A program made the position numbers and the translations under genes. Shown piece by piece: positions 33,468 to 44,905 of a stretch of DNA of 64,000 nt. Source of the DNA: Favolaschia claudopus (taxonomy: Eukaryota > Basidiomycota > Agaricomycetes > Agaricales > Mycenaceae); contig JAWWNJ010000054.1 in assembly GCA_037176885.1 (NCBI GenBank), forward strand, positions 1,054,001 to 1,118,000, read 5' to 3'. Position 1 is the stretch's first letter. Each line of letters opens with the position of its first letter. The notes beneath the pieces are model-generated. The model was not told the origin of the DNA and searched no databases. It was given only the letters and a program-made list of their open reading frames with translations.

Positions 33468-33957
33468 AGTCTAGGATTTGATGGGGGGTAGGTCAGTGAA
33501 GCGTCCGTGGGAGTGATGCTGAGCTGATCCGCCAAACGGCAGGTTCCCCTTTGGGGTGGTGTGTTATCTCTCTTCGACTCTCTCTTCAACCCTTTGCTCA
33601 CTGGCAATGTCGGAGGCTCGGACATCCTTGACAAGAGTCCCGAAGACTTACAGGAACCTATAACCACGCGTACTTCGCATCGGCGCCGGAGGAGAGCATC
33701 TAGTAGCCATTGATGCGAATTGACGACTGAAGACGGGTCTGAGAGCGTGGTAGACACGTTGATTTCATCCATATATCAGTGAAGTTGATTATAGCATGGG
33801 TTATTATACGTGAAGTGCAAGCAAAGGACGAGGAGCGCGTCGCTCTGGAGAGCGACCGAAAAGAGAAGGGCAGGCAAGCGACGGCCATCAGAAGCCGTAT
33901 CACTCCCATCACTCTCACGGACGCTTCACTGACCTACCCCCCATCAAATCCCAGACT
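33468..33957. mobile_element. 490-bp TIR element
   Basis: AGTCTAGGATTTGATGGGGG at the left is mirrored by CCCCCATCAAATCCCAGACT at the right, and the match continues through GTCAGTGAAGCGTCCGTG to about 51 bp with two mismatches. A target duplication is not evident. No ORF of note. Confidence 0.7.
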
Positions 33958-35087
33958 TTATATAGGTCCTTGAGAACGACTGTCTTCTCATCGCCCGGTA
34001 TAAAGTTTGGTTTACGAGACTACTTCATGTGTTGGTTGGTTCAACTTTCTTTTCGACAACTTTCCGTTCTTTTTGTCAGGCTCGTGCCATTTTCTAGTCG
34101 ATTGTGGGCACCAAAGTGTTTGATATTCTCTATAGACACTACTCTGTTCAAGTTCCCATCAAAACTCGACGCAACTTCCTCAATTCACCCGAATGTCAAA
34201 ATTGGCAATGTAAGCTCGCGGCTGGATTTTTCGTTAAGGTTCCCATTCAAACTGGTTGCTGAAAAGGGCTTGACTCAATATGCCTGGTTCTGACACTCCC
34301 CAAGGTTCACAATCACAGCGCGGCAAGAACAACCTCGAACCAGAAATGATCGTAACCAAGTCAAGTTGGCTTCCGTCGTGTATCTTGTTCTGTGTCCCAC
34401 CTGTGCGGCATCAATGTGTCTCTATACCAACATGTGTAAATTAGTAGATCTAGTTTTACCTTCTACATGTCTGATACCAAAATATCCGTCAGTCCATTCA
34501 GCTGTTTTCAATGCAGCTCCGAGGCGAAGACTTCTTCAAGTGACAACTTCACGGGTACGTTGCACAAGTTATTGGGATCACGCCGCAAATCCACAGCAAT
34601 CTTCACACTAGACTGGTAATTGTTTGCAAATCAATACTCTCTGAGCCTTGTTGTTTTTCTGTTGATTGTCGAGTGCGCACCAATTTTAGTTCAGGACTTC
34701 CTCAACGCAGCGTTTATCACCGGCACTCTGGCTCTTTGTCCATTACAATTTTTCAATGAAGCCTTCAAAGCTCGGGATCATTCCGCAATCGGATCCTCTG
34801 TTTAATCAGTGTTCACTATTGAACCTGTTGTGCAAGTAAACTCACCGAAAGGATTCTGAGGTCTTGGCAGCTTTAGAGCCCATTATTTCCTCCATATAAA
34901 TGGCTTTGTGAGTCAAACTCTTAAGGGCACTCAATCAAACACACGGTCTTCCTCAAAATCGCGAAAGAAACAGTTCAACTTGAACTTCACGATGGTGGCC
35001 GGGAATGGCCGAGCATCTGTAATCTGACAGCGGATTGATCGGACCGCAATTCAAACTCCGGTCAGTGTCAGTATCAGTATCTGACCA
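33958..35087. other. Unassigned region
   Basis: Several short plus-strand frames (33970-34293, 34366-34805) lack motifs. A TATATAGG at 33959 and a TATAAAG at 34000 could be promoter elements, but no gene follows that I can support. Confidence 0.25.
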
Positions 35088-35862
35088 CCGCCATGATAGT
35101 CTCGTGACCAGACTCTTATCCTATCCTATACTTTAAAAGAGGACGGCACAGCCTCAGCTCCCGGAAAGGGAAATTCACCCCGTGACTTTCTGTCAAAGCC
35201 TGAGAATCCCCGCGGCGACGCGCGCCGGCGAGTGCAGCGAGCGGCAGTGCGGCGCCGTCGGCCTGGAAAGCAGCAAGGTGAGTGCAGGACTCTTGCGTGG
35301 CGAAGGCACGGGTCCCATAGCTCGTACTTCCTATACATGAAAACACAAGGTGACGTTAGTAACGTGACTTTTGACAGAAAGTAACGTGCTTTTTGACAGA
35401 AAATCACGGGGTCCCCGGCGCCGCGCGCCGGCGAGTGCAGCGAGCGGCAGTGCGGCGCCGCGGGCACGGAATCCAGCAAAAAAAATCGCAAAAAAAGAAA
35501 CCGGGGTTTGGGGCGGAGCCCCGACAAGCTGTGCACCAGCCGTAGGGAGGGACGCGAGCGCAGCGAGCCGGCCCTGCCGAAGGCGGGGTGCTTAAGCTTG
35601 TCAAGCTTGAAAAGAGGGCCAGGCCATCAGTCGCGTGACTTTTGACAGAAAATCACGGGGTCAATGTCGAGATGTTGAGATCGTACTAGACGTCGCGAGC
35701 GGAGCGAGCGCAGCGGGGTTTGGGGCGGCCAGCCCAACCGAACGAGGTCGGCGAGCGCAGCGAGTCGGCCGTGCCGGAGGCAGGGAGCTAAAGCTTGTAA
35801 GGGAAATGACAGGGTTCCCTTTGGGATGTCATAAGAGTCTGGTCACGAGACTACCGCCATGA
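35088..35862. mobile_element. 757-bp element with 9-bp duplication (MULE-like)
   Basis: The element is 35097-35853, TAGTCTCGTGACCAGACTC to its exact inverse, with a perfect 9-bp direct repeat CCGCCATGA on both sides (35088-35096, 35854-35862). A 9-bp duplication is typical of Mutator-like elements. The interior repeats a TTTTGACAGAAAATCACGGG-type motif four times (one inverted) and GCGAGCGCAGCGAG-type GC-rich modules at least three times. No transposase. Confidence 0.78.
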
Positions 35863-36437
35863 GTAACCGGCCGAAGTTCCCCAAGTCAAGTCAAGTCAAG
35901 ACGTGATCAATACGTGTTCGCATCACATTTTCTTTTTTCCAGACTGGTAATTTATGAATATGTACTCAACAAACCTACCAAGAACCTACATACAATTCAA
36001 GGTCGTTATAGCTTCTGCAGTGTCTGAGCATACTAGGCAGTGCATATATCCAGTGACGGCGACTTGAAGTGCCTTGCCTAAAAAGGAATTTTTTCGCACA
36101 ACACGGGTAAGCCAACTTCGACGAAATCGCAAACAATAAGCGTGTTCTTTCCTCGTTGTTTTGGGCAATCTGCATCCTTTACATACCACTTGTATATGCC
36201 AATACCACCATAATAATTACCCCTCTGCCGAAACAGTGCCGAAACTGCACTTAGAGCACCAGGAAAATAGAAGATTTGTTTAAGGTCTGTCTCATACCGA
36301 TATGTATGGGGGCCAACTTACTGATATTTTTCATGAGGCTTGGCCCACTCACGTTCAGTAATCGAGGCTTCTCGCGAACACGTGGCAAGAATTTTGGGAA
36401 CCGCTGTATTGATCACGTGCCCGCGACACTAGCATTA
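35863..36437. other. Unassigned spacer
   Basis: Contains a (GTCAA)-like run near 35885. The two minus frames at 35975-36189 overlap and show no motif. Confidence 0.25.
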
Positions 36438-36681
36438 CTGTACACTTCGACCAAAGGTTCAGGTGACGGGTGACGGGCACCTGTGAACTGAACAATTTTG
36501 AACATGGTGACGAGTGACAGTCGCATTTTCCCTCCAAGAAAGGGGAAAAAACGTCAAAATTTCCGGGCCGGCTGTCGCCGGCCTACCATATCGGGTAATT
36601 TGCTGTGCTGTGAACTATTTGTTCAGTGAACAATGAAGGTGACGGGTGACACCCCGTGAACCTTTGGTCGAAAGTGTACAG
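36438..36681. mobile_element. 244-bp MITE, TA-flanked
   Basis: The ends are CTGTACACTTCGACCAAAGG and, inverted, CTGTACACTTTCGACCAAAG (one-base gap), continuing through GTTCA and GTGACGGGTGAC. TA lies on each side (36436-36437, 36682-36683). Confidence 0.78.
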
Positions 36682-36683
36682 TA

Positions 36684-37058
36684 GTCAAGAATTGTGGAAT
36701 CCCCTTAACTTGCAAATATCTCAATCAATGGAACGCCAGAGGTGGCAGGAACCGTCGACAGAGATATTTACTCAGCATCTGGCACATGCACTCAGCCCAC
36801 ACAGCAACGCGGGAGGGAAGTTGGGAGACAGTAAGTTATGAGCTTCAACTGAGAACCTTCCCAGCCTTATATACAGGACATCCTCTCCCATGCCCATCCA
36901 TCGAGCACATGTTGCTGCGTGCTTGCACGGATCAGCTCTCGCAGCTTTGAGCGGCTGAAGGGCGACGACCAGAAAATCGTTCGCGCTCTTTGGGCTCTCA
37001 CCGGGGTTCCAGGTGCGTATGACGCACGAAGGATCGTGCCGCCAATTGAAATTGAGGT
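36684..37058. other. Unassigned spacer
   Basis: About 375 bp between two MITEs. The minus frame at 36772-37086 crosses a MITE border and is not supported as a gene. Confidence 0.3.
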
Positions 37059-37060
37059 TA

Positions 37061-37625
37061 TGATAGCGGACCGAACTTCGTGACAAGCCAGATACCTAAT
37101 TTGGAAATTGTTACTGGGCCCTCAGTTTTTACCCAGTGGCATTGAAACTGTGCAGAAATGACCATAAGAAGGAAGACTAGAGATCCCTCGGGTCAAAAGT
37201 CTCAAAATCCACAAAATCATTTCTTCTTCCACGGATTTCGCGCTTTCGGTCCGGGCCGAGACATAGCCGGTGGCTGTACGATGCCATCAGCGCATCAAAT
37301 GTCTGCCGCACCACTGAACCTTCACCAAATCTCAACCAAATCCAAGGGACTTCTGCTATGGATGTTTGCTGGGGTCAGAATTGAGCTACTGACCAACTTC
37401 AGGCTATAATCCGATGGTTTTTTTCCGGAAACCTGAAGTTAGGTACACACACTTTTGAAATTTTGCGCAAAAATTTCCCGCTTTTCTAACCCTAGACTAG
37501 GGTTTCTCCGTTTTCTCTGAAATGCGAATTTTGCCTATAAACCCACCCCAAGTTCCTGCTAAATCTCAAGTTTCAAAGAATTTTGGCCAAAATTCCGGCT
37601 TGATATGAAGTTGTGTCTGCTATCA
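37061..37625. mobile_element. 565-bp MITE, TGATAGC family, copy 2
   Basis: The ends are TGATAGCGGACCGAACTTC and, inverted, TGATAGCAGACACAACTTC, with TA at 37059-37060 and 37626-37627. It is the same family as 28216-28786 in opposite orientation. The TA on the right is shared with the next element. Confidence 0.8.
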
Positions 37626-37627
37626 TA

Positions 37628-38378
37628 AGATAGACGTCACCCCAATGCAGCACCCTTATATAAGCATTACGTTTGCACAGCCACCCGCCAAATCCTGAAG
37701 GTTTGAAAAATCAACTTACTCCGTTTGCGATTTTGAGGTCTTGGGAACTTTTTTTTTAAAAAAAAGAGAGGTTCACAGCTTAAGTAAGAAACTGGAGGCT
37801 CTCGGGCCACCGGCCGCCCCACCCATTAAGTAAATACATATGTGTTGCATATGTCTGACTCTAAGTTTGAATCCTAGTTCAATCCGCAGTCTGACCTCTG
37901 TTGGGGGGAAGGTACACAGAGGATACAGTAGATGACTAAGTCCTGGTGCTGGTCTAGCATATCTGAGAGGGAGGGCCGAGTCATACTTTCCTCACACTAA
38001 ACAGTGTATTCCAAAGCTTACATGGCGCGTCGCGTCGCGTCTATGTATGATCGCGGATATATCACGTGTACTGTGTATGTAAGCTTATGTAATCCGCCAA
38101 ATGTTGGAAGGATTTTTCGCAAGATGGGCCCAAACACGTCGAAAATGAGTTTGGAAGCTTTTTAGAATGGGTTGCCTGTTTTGGAAAGATCACCTTATAA
38201 CTTTTCAACAAGGAATTATTGGCTAAATCCGTTCCATCAAATCGTAGATAGACCTCTTAGCTACAGTTTGGTGGTCTTAGAATTATCAATATGTTGTTGT
38301 GCCCAGAGTTATAAGGACTTTGTTGACATGATGTTTCGGCTTATATAAGCACGTGCCGGATCGGGGTGACGTCTATCT
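37628..38378. mobile_element. 751-bp MITE, AGATAGACGTC family
   Basis: The ends are AGATAGACGTCACCCC and its exact inverse, each followed inward by CTTATATAAGC. TA flanks both sides (37626-37627 shared, 38379-38380). The inside holds an AGCTTACAT / ATGTAAGCT inverted pair near 38015-38090. No ORF. Confidence 0.78.
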
Positions 38379-38380
38379 TA

Positions 38381-39190
38381 CAAATAACTGAAACGGGAAG
38401 TTGCGCTTTGTAAAAGTAGCCCATTGTAAGTAAACGTACCAGGTACAATATGTAAACAGGACAATAGAGGGTTGATAGCATAAACGCTATCCCCCCAACG
38501 CTGGTGCCAAGTTTCTGCTAAATCTCAACAGTCAAACGGTGAGTTTTAGCCAAAATAGTAGAATAAATGGCGCCAAAAATGGAGCTCAAAAAGGCTATCG
38601 TGAACGCTCCGTCCGGAGCGTCCTTTTTCAGCCATTTTGATCTCATTTTTGCCTCATTTCTTTCGTTCCTTGGTAGTAGTGCATAGTACATGTTGCCTGT
38701 GATGCTGAGAGGTGCAAAAAGGTAAACTTGACAAAAAGAAAGAAGTTCTATAGAGATTCTTTGACTAAACTGTAAAATGGGCAAAAAGGAAGAGAAAAGG
38801 AGAGCAAAAAGGAAGCAAAAAGGAAGGCAAAAAGGCTATCGTGAATAACCCTAATGGCTTCGGGACGAGATGGAAAGAGTGTTCCGCGCTCTATCGAAGG
38901 AAAGTCAGCTAAAAGATAGCACAGAGATTGAAGAAAGGTGGTACTAGGCTGAGTTTTAGTTCTGGGCCGCCCTTCGAAAGCGATCAATGCCGAAGGCATA
39001 CTGAAAAGCGGGGATTTGGGGTGGGGGTGGAAACAACGCTTCAAAATGTCGCTTGGAGCTCTACTCGCGGTTACCAAAAGCAACCGAATTTGGGGTTTTT
39101 GCCCGCAAGTTTAAGAAACTTTGAGTGACAGAAAGCTCATCTATACCGCCATCCAGCCCGCACCAATGCTCCTCTATATGACCGTCGCCC
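38381..39190. repeat. Region with GCAAAAAGG repeats
   Basis: AAAAAGGCTATCGTGAA occurs at about 38587 and 38829 in direct orientation. Between 38776 and 38835 there are five GCAAAAAGG-type motifs. A comparable cluster follows the hAT transposase tail at 48.66 kb, so this may be the subterminal region of a hAT relic. Otherwise no gene. Confidence 0.4.
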
Positions 39191-39355
39191 ATGGCCCGAG
39201 GACCCAAGAAGAATATCTCTGCTGAGACGCAGGAGAACATCATTCATCTACACTACAACCGCCATCGCAAGCAAGCCGACATCGCCGCTGACCTTCGCAT
39301 CAGCCTGAGCTCGGTCGAAAAGATCTTGTGTCGGTACAGACGTGAATCGCAAGGC
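39191..39355 (+). pseudogene. Tc1-like transposase, N-terminal HTH fragment
   Basis: The ATG at 39191 (CCCATGG context) starts MARGPKKNISAETQENIIHL, followed by KQADIAADLRISLSSVEKIL and CRYRRE. This is a helix-turn-helix of the type that opens Tc1/mariner transposases and recognises the TIR. The frame leaves the domain near 39355 and is then cut by a MITE at 39392. No DDE catalytic domain follows. It is a relic of a possible source of the TA-flanked MITEs, although no direct link to any one family can be shown. Confidence 0.6.
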
Positions 39356-39391
39356 TTGAAGCAATCTACACTCCGTATTCAAGTCACAATA

Positions 39392-39717
39392 GCGTGTATT
39401 TGCAACCCCCAAAAAGACGATTTTTTCGTGGCGAGACTCGCTTAAGATTTTGTGAGACTCGCTTAATTGTGGGGCTCCACAACTCTCCGCCAGGTTTTTT
39501 TGCAGTGTTCCTGGCTCTCCCGGAGGTCTAAAACTGCAAGAAAAAACCCTCCGGACGCTGGAAGGCTGCTGTACACATCCTCGCTGGCTTGATTGAAAAA
39601 GATTGGAAGAAAACCGAGCAAAACGGCACTAAAAGGTGAGCAAGCTGTTTGGATCATTTTTTGAAACTCGCTTATCATTTTTCGAGATCTCGCGGAAAAA
39701 GAGCTGCAAATACACTC
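39392..39717. mobile_element. 326-bp MITE, TA-flanked
   Basis: The ends are GCGTGTATTTGCA and, inverted, GAGTGTATTTGCA, with TA at 39390-39391 and 39718-39719. GAGACTCGCTTAA is repeated twice near the left end and GAAACTCGCTTAT once near the right, probably subterminal binding motifs. It lies just 3' of the Tc1-like HTH fragment. Confidence 0.65.
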
Positions 39718-39782
39718 TAATAGTGAGAAGCAGTGTTGTTGGTGTTATTGGATTGCATAGTGAGTGGGTAGAACTATTTCGA

Positions 39783-40223
39783 GATTGTAGAGGAGACGCG
39801 GCGGAGGGGGAGGCCAGACTTAGCTGCGAACTCAGAGTCAATGAAGTCTGAGGTGGCACCACAGTCAACGAGACCTTCGAGGGAAAGCTTGGTGGCGTCC
39901 TGGACTGCCTGAATCTCAAGGGGGAGATGCAGGGAGTTGGCACCGGGTGCAGCAGCAACAGTATAGCGCTGAGGAAGTCTACGTTCCCAAGGCTTTCGCC
40001 GGATGCGTGGGGAACGGAGGGGAGCAGGGGGTACGTCTTTCGTTTCGGCAGGTTCAACAGATGTAACATTGGCAGACTCATTATGCAAACATGCGAAACG
40101 ATTAGGAGACGCGATCGAGGGCGTACCACTCACTCGTCGCGTGGGAGAAAACCCTGCTCTTCCTCGGCGACAGACTCCGGCTCAGGGAGCGAGTCGGTGG
40201 TGGCAACCCGAGCCACCAGTTCG
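39783..40223 (-). pseudogene. Ty3/gypsy gag end / pol start, inverted fragment
   Basis: In minus orientation it matches positions about 17961-18394 of the intact element: the last part of gag, the slippery heptamer, and pol to [20 protein letters not shown]. Differences are few. The neighbouring fragment at 40466 lies in the opposite orientation, so this copy was rearranged after insertion. Confidence 0.85.
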
Positions 40224-40465
40224 GATCAATTTACTGTAACGTATTCTGTTGTCCTATGTATCAAGAGCGCCGAATGATGAAGTTTGTGAGGGATCTCATC
40301 CATATCATGCGCAGAGCTTTCCAAACTAATGAGGTGTAAGAATTTTACCGTAATTGCCTTCTTGAGTACCTACCCTGAACACTGTGCCTCTTTTTTCTCT
40401 GGGATAGATCCAATTGACGAAAAAATGCGAGGGAGACATAGCTGAAACAACGAAATCAGGTATAC
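40224..40465. other. Unique spacer between opposed gypsy fragments
   Basis: About 240 bp with no match to the gypsy element and no ORF. It marks the rearrangement junction. Confidence 0.5.
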
Positions 40466-42774
40466 GTTGGGGGCCTGAAGAGTAAGCTGCCCTTGACGAG
40501 CTCAAGCGGCGGGTGACTCGGGACCCCGTTCTGGTTCTCCTAAACCCCGAACGCCCGTACCGGCTCGAGGTGCACAGCTCTGACTATGCCACCGGTGCTG
40601 TCCTCTCCCAGCAGGGTGACAATGGCAAGTGGCATCCGGTTGCGTTCTACTCCAAAAGCCTGAACGAAGTGCAGCGAAATTACGAGATTCACGACAAGGA
40701 GATGCTTGCAATCGTGCGAGCCCTTGAGGAGTGGCGCCACTTCCTTGAGGGCGCGCAGCACCCGGTTGCGATCTGGACAGACCACAAAAACCTGGAATAT
40801 TTCCGGAAGGCCCAGAAGCTCAACCGTCGCCAAGCTCGGTGGTCTCTCTACCTCTCCCGTTTCGACTTCTCGCTGCACCACCAACCGGGTCGCCTCATGG
40901 GTCGCCCTGACGCGCTTTCTCGGAGACCGGACCATGGAGTGCAGGACGATAACCAGGACGTTACCCTGCTTCGACCCGAGCTGTTCCACGTTCGGGCCAC
41001 CGAAGCCCTGGTTATTGCTGGCCCTGAGGCTCCCCTCTTGCGCGACATTCGCGATGCGCTTGCCGGGGAACCCGATCTTGAAGAGCCCATTGCCCTGACT
41101 GCCAAGGAACTCCTCAAGGCCCGAGGTGTGCGGTCCGCCCGGTCTTCGGAATGGCGTATTGAAGGTGGACTCCTTTACTTCCGGGGGAAGGTTGTCGTCC
41201 CCCGAGACAAGGACCTCCGCCGACGCATCCTGGAGCAACACCATGACACGCGCGTTGCAGGCCATGCCGGTCGTTTCAAGACTCTGGAGCTCGTGTCTCG
41301 GAACTACTGGTGGCCCCAACTGTCGCGCCATGTCGGCCGGTACGTTGCGACTTGTGACTTGTGCTGCCGCACCAAAGCGCTTCGTAGACTGCCGATTGGT
41401 GAGCTCCACCCCACAGAGGTCCCCGAGGAGCGCTGGCACACCGTCTCAGTCGACTTCATTGTCGAGCTTCCCGAGGCCCATGGATACGATGCAGTCATGG
41501 TCGTTGTCTGTGCCCTTGGGAAGAGAGCGCACTTCATGGAGTGTCACACCACCATTGACGCGGTTGGCGCTGCTCGGCTGTACTACCGGAACGTCTGGCG
41601 CCACCATGGCCTGCCGGAGAAGTACATTTCGGATCGTGGCACCCAGTTCATTGCAGAGTTCACGCGCGAGCTTTGGCGCCTCGTTGGGGTCACCCCAGCC
41701 ACTTCTACGGCCTACCATCCGCAGACCGATGGCCAAACGGAGCGCGTTAACCAGGAACTCGAGCAGTACGTCCGGCTCTTCACCAATTACAAGCAGGACG
41801 ACTGGGATGAGCTGCTGCCTGCAGCGGAGTTTGCGTACAACAACCACATGCACTCCTCCACGCAGCAGGTACCATTCATGACGGACACTGGTCGGCTTCC
41901 ACGGATGGGCTTTGAGCCCCACGCTGCACGTTCTAGGTTAGAGGCTGTAAACGAGTTCCACGATCGGATTGCGTCAGGGGTTTCCGAGGCGAAGGCGGCA
42001 CTTGTCAAGGCCAAGGCAGAGTACAAGCAGTACTATGACCGCCGGCGGACACCAGCTCCAGACATCAAGGTTGGTGACCGGGTGTGGGTTGATGCTTCAG
42101 ATATCCGCACCACCCGCCCTTCGGTGAAATTCTCCCACCGGCTTATCGGCCCCTTCAAGGTTCTGAAGGTCGTCGGTAATGGTGCCTTCAAACTGGAGCT
42201 GCCGCCCCGGTACTCTGCCCTCCACCCTGTCTTCCCCGTCGTGAAACTTCAGCTTGTGGAAGCCGATCCATTCCCCACTCGCCCCAGACACGAAGAGCCG
42301 CCACCAGTCCTTGACGTTCCTGGCGACAAGCAATGGGACGTCGAGGAGATATTGGATGCCAAGATCTACTATGGGAGTCTATGGTACTTTGTTCGCTGGA
42401 AGGGTTATGACCCGTCCCATGATCAATGGGTGAAGCACTCTAATGTCTTTGCCCCGGACGCTGTCGTTGCTTTCTACCGCAAATACCCTTCCAAACCTCG
42501 CTCCATTGCTGTTGCTGCCTTCGATTCCCTTCCCTTCCGTGACCGCTCGTCAACTCCAGCTCAGGTGCGATCTATGCGTCGAGGCGCCGCATTCCAAGGG
42601 GGGGATGATGTCAGGGGAACTCCCTCTTTTGGCAATACACAGCCACCTATGACGCAGGCCTCCTGCAGATTTCCCACTTTCCTGTCAAATCCCCAAAGCC
42701 CTATGTCATCGTGGAGTAAGGCATGTGACTTGGCCCGGGATCATTGCCGATTGCTCCGAGCTTGTGGGAACTAG
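40466..42774 (+). pseudogene. Ty3/gypsy pol 3' half, second copy
   Basis: It matches 19891-22199 of the intact element at a constant offset of 20575, with no indels. About a dozen substitutions cluster in the first 300 bp and near the chromodomain; from about 40807 to 42330 I see none. It encodes RNase H ([12 protein letters not shown], where ADSSDY in copy 1 is altered), the full integrase and the chromodomain. It has no RT and its frame start is arbitrary. The copy is recent but cannot be autonomous. Confidence 0.9.
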
Positions 42775-42938
42775 TTACTATATGTTTACTGCACCTAGCG
42801 TGGGAATCCTCAGCCTTTCTCTTTGGATTCTCCCTCGCTAGGTGCGCTGTGATGTATTCTTAGTAGCTTCTTAATTAACTTTGGATTCCCCCTCGCTAGA
42901 CCCTCGAGACATCTCGGGTCCTAAAGGTTGCCCTTACA
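42609..42938 (+). mobile_element. Ty3/gypsy LTR, 330 bp
   Basis: From TGTCAGGGGAACTCCC to GGTTGCCCTTACA, preceded by the polypurine tract. Nearly identical to 22034-22366, with a 3-bp shorter TTTCTCTTTGG stretch and no MITE. Confidence 0.88.
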
Positions 42939-43219
42939 GGAAACCTTGCTTCAACCTCATGCCCAATGGATGGATAGATAATGCCTACCTATATACTTTG
43001 TGTTGCTCAATGAATGCTTGCTCCTCTCTTCCCCCCTTGCCTATGCTTTGAGACAACTTTGAGATGTACTTGTATCCGTTTTGCAGTTTCAATCCCAGTC
43101 TCTGCAAAGGATCCAAACTTTGTTCCTCTAGGCCGGCACACTCTTGTTGGTGACGAGCGTCTAAAATAATGGAATCCGGGAAATGCTCTGGTACTCGACT
43201 GCTTCCATGAGTGTACTTA

Positions 43220-43346
43220 CAGTGGCGGCGGGATCTGATGCCACCCCCCAAAAAATGATGTGGCCCCAATCGACTCCACTTGCATCAAATGTTCCAGAAA
43301 TAAGCTGTTCTATTTTTAGGAGTGGCATCAGATGGCGCCGCCACTG
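43220..43346. mobile_element. 127-bp MITE
   Basis: The ends are CAGTGGCGGCG and its inverse, followed inward by a mirrored ATCTGATGCCAC. TA flanks both sides (43218-43219, 43347-43348). It is the smallest complete element in the window. Confidence 0.75.
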
Positions 43347-43399
43347 TACACTGCATTTGTATCGTGTTCTATACTCATTCGTAGCGGAGCTGCTAGTAC

Positions 43400-44905
43400 C
43401 AGTGTATAATAGTGTAATAAGCCCCAAATGGAACCCTCAGATATCCAACTTGGATCTTTGCGATCAACTTCAACTCTCCGAAGCAGAACAAGACCAAAAC
43501 AGCCAGGAACTGGCAGTAGATCACGAATTCATCTTTGATCCCGACTATTCTTTACGTCTTTTGAACGCAGGTTTCCGGATTTTCGCAATCGAAGAGAGTT
43601 CAAACACTGTTCCCGCAAGAAGAAATCAAATCCCGTACACAAACGACGAACCAATAACTTTATTCCTCCGTTGTCGTGCGCTGCACCCCGGTGAACACAG
43701 ACCCATTGTTCAACCTCAGATCACTACTCACCACGAAGATGAGTCTGCTACGATGCATGAAACTTTGCAACTCACGTTTGACGCGGCGCTTTCATATTCA
43801 ACTGGTTTACTTGGCGCATTATTATACAAGTTGCAGTCAATACCAAAATCCATACCTTTGCTGATTTGTTCAAATTCCGACTATCTAGCACGCGTCCTCG
43901 TCAAAGAAAGGGCACATTTCGAAAATGCCATGCTCGACCCAAACTTCAAGGTTATCAAGGCCGTGATGGCCGCTTTAAATGAGAGAACTGGCCGAATAAG
44001 ATTCAAAAAACTTTCCGAGTTACCTGCGGCTTCATTCGACTCGATTGCGCCCATGGAGATTGATTTACAGACTGATATCATGTTCACAAACTCAGGGATT
44101 CAGCTACAACATGGAACTCAACGTACCCTCACCAAAATAATCCGTGGTCTGCATCCCAAACCACTTCGCAAATCGACTTTTGTGAATCTCGATCGCATAC
44201 GTTACTCAGTGGAAGAATTCTGCGAATATACACCTTCGGACGAATCGATCTGGAGGTCTTTAAGATCCTCTACATTGCGCAGGGTATCAAGAGAATTTTT
44301 GTGGAAATGCGTACATGACACTTTCCGAATAGGAGACTTCTGGTTCCATTTGAATAGCCAGCATCCTATGGCGAATTGTAGGGATTGCGGTGTGACCGAA
44401 TCCCTCGAACATATTGCCTTATGTAGACTGTAATGTTTCCGGTCAGCAACTAATTTGGGCCCTGGCACAAAATCTTTGGGAACGAAAATACGCCGACTCA
44501 AGCTGGCCAACTCTCAATTGGGGTTTGATACTTGGCTGCAATCTCGTTAAATTTAAATCGAGAAAAGGTTCCGTTCTACCTCATAAAGGCAGACTGTTCG
44601 CTATATTGATCTCGGTTTCTTGGCACTTGATTTGGAGGTTGCGAGTGGATCGGGTGATTAAAAACGCAAACAAGATGACATCGGAGGCACAAATTCATAA
44701 TAAATGGCTTGCGGCTATTAATTCGGCGCTGGAGCGGGACCGAATACTTACCGACAAACGAAAATTTGGTCGACTTGCAATGAGCAAGAAATTGGTACTC
44801 CAAACGTGGAGTGGTTTACTCAAGGTTTACTCATGGATGAGGACTCATTGCCGGATAACTGGGGTTTTAGTGGGTATACAGCCCAGGAAAGTAGGGATAG
44901 GATGA
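43400..44905 (+). pseudogene. LINE (non-LTR retrotransposon) 3' end
   Basis: The plus frame to 44433 shows an RNase H-like domain (FDAALSYSTGLLGALLYKLQ, PLLICSNSDYLARVLVKE), then a linker, and a zinc-binding end CRDCGVTESLEHIALC (CX2CX8HX4C), as in the zinc domain after LINE reverse transcriptase. After a +1 frame change near 44430 the tail continues (QLIWALAQNLWERKYADSSW, ILISVSWHLIWRLRVDRVIK) to 44905. The order RNase H, zinc finger, Trp-rich tail is typical of fungal LINEs. The RT itself and endonuclease are missing, as expected from 5' truncation, and the frameshift marks it as dead. The ORF upstream of 43400 lies in a MITE and is not part of the LINE. Confidence 0.75.

Noticed and set aside
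33777..34293. Promoter and gene start near TATATAGG/TATAAAG at 33.96-34.0 kb
   Set aside because: Following frames are short, lack motifs and have no convincing splice sites.
43183..43400. Start of the 416-residue ORF as the LINE N-terminus
   Set aside because: This part lies in and around a TA-flanked 127-bp MITE, so the Met at 43183 is accidental.
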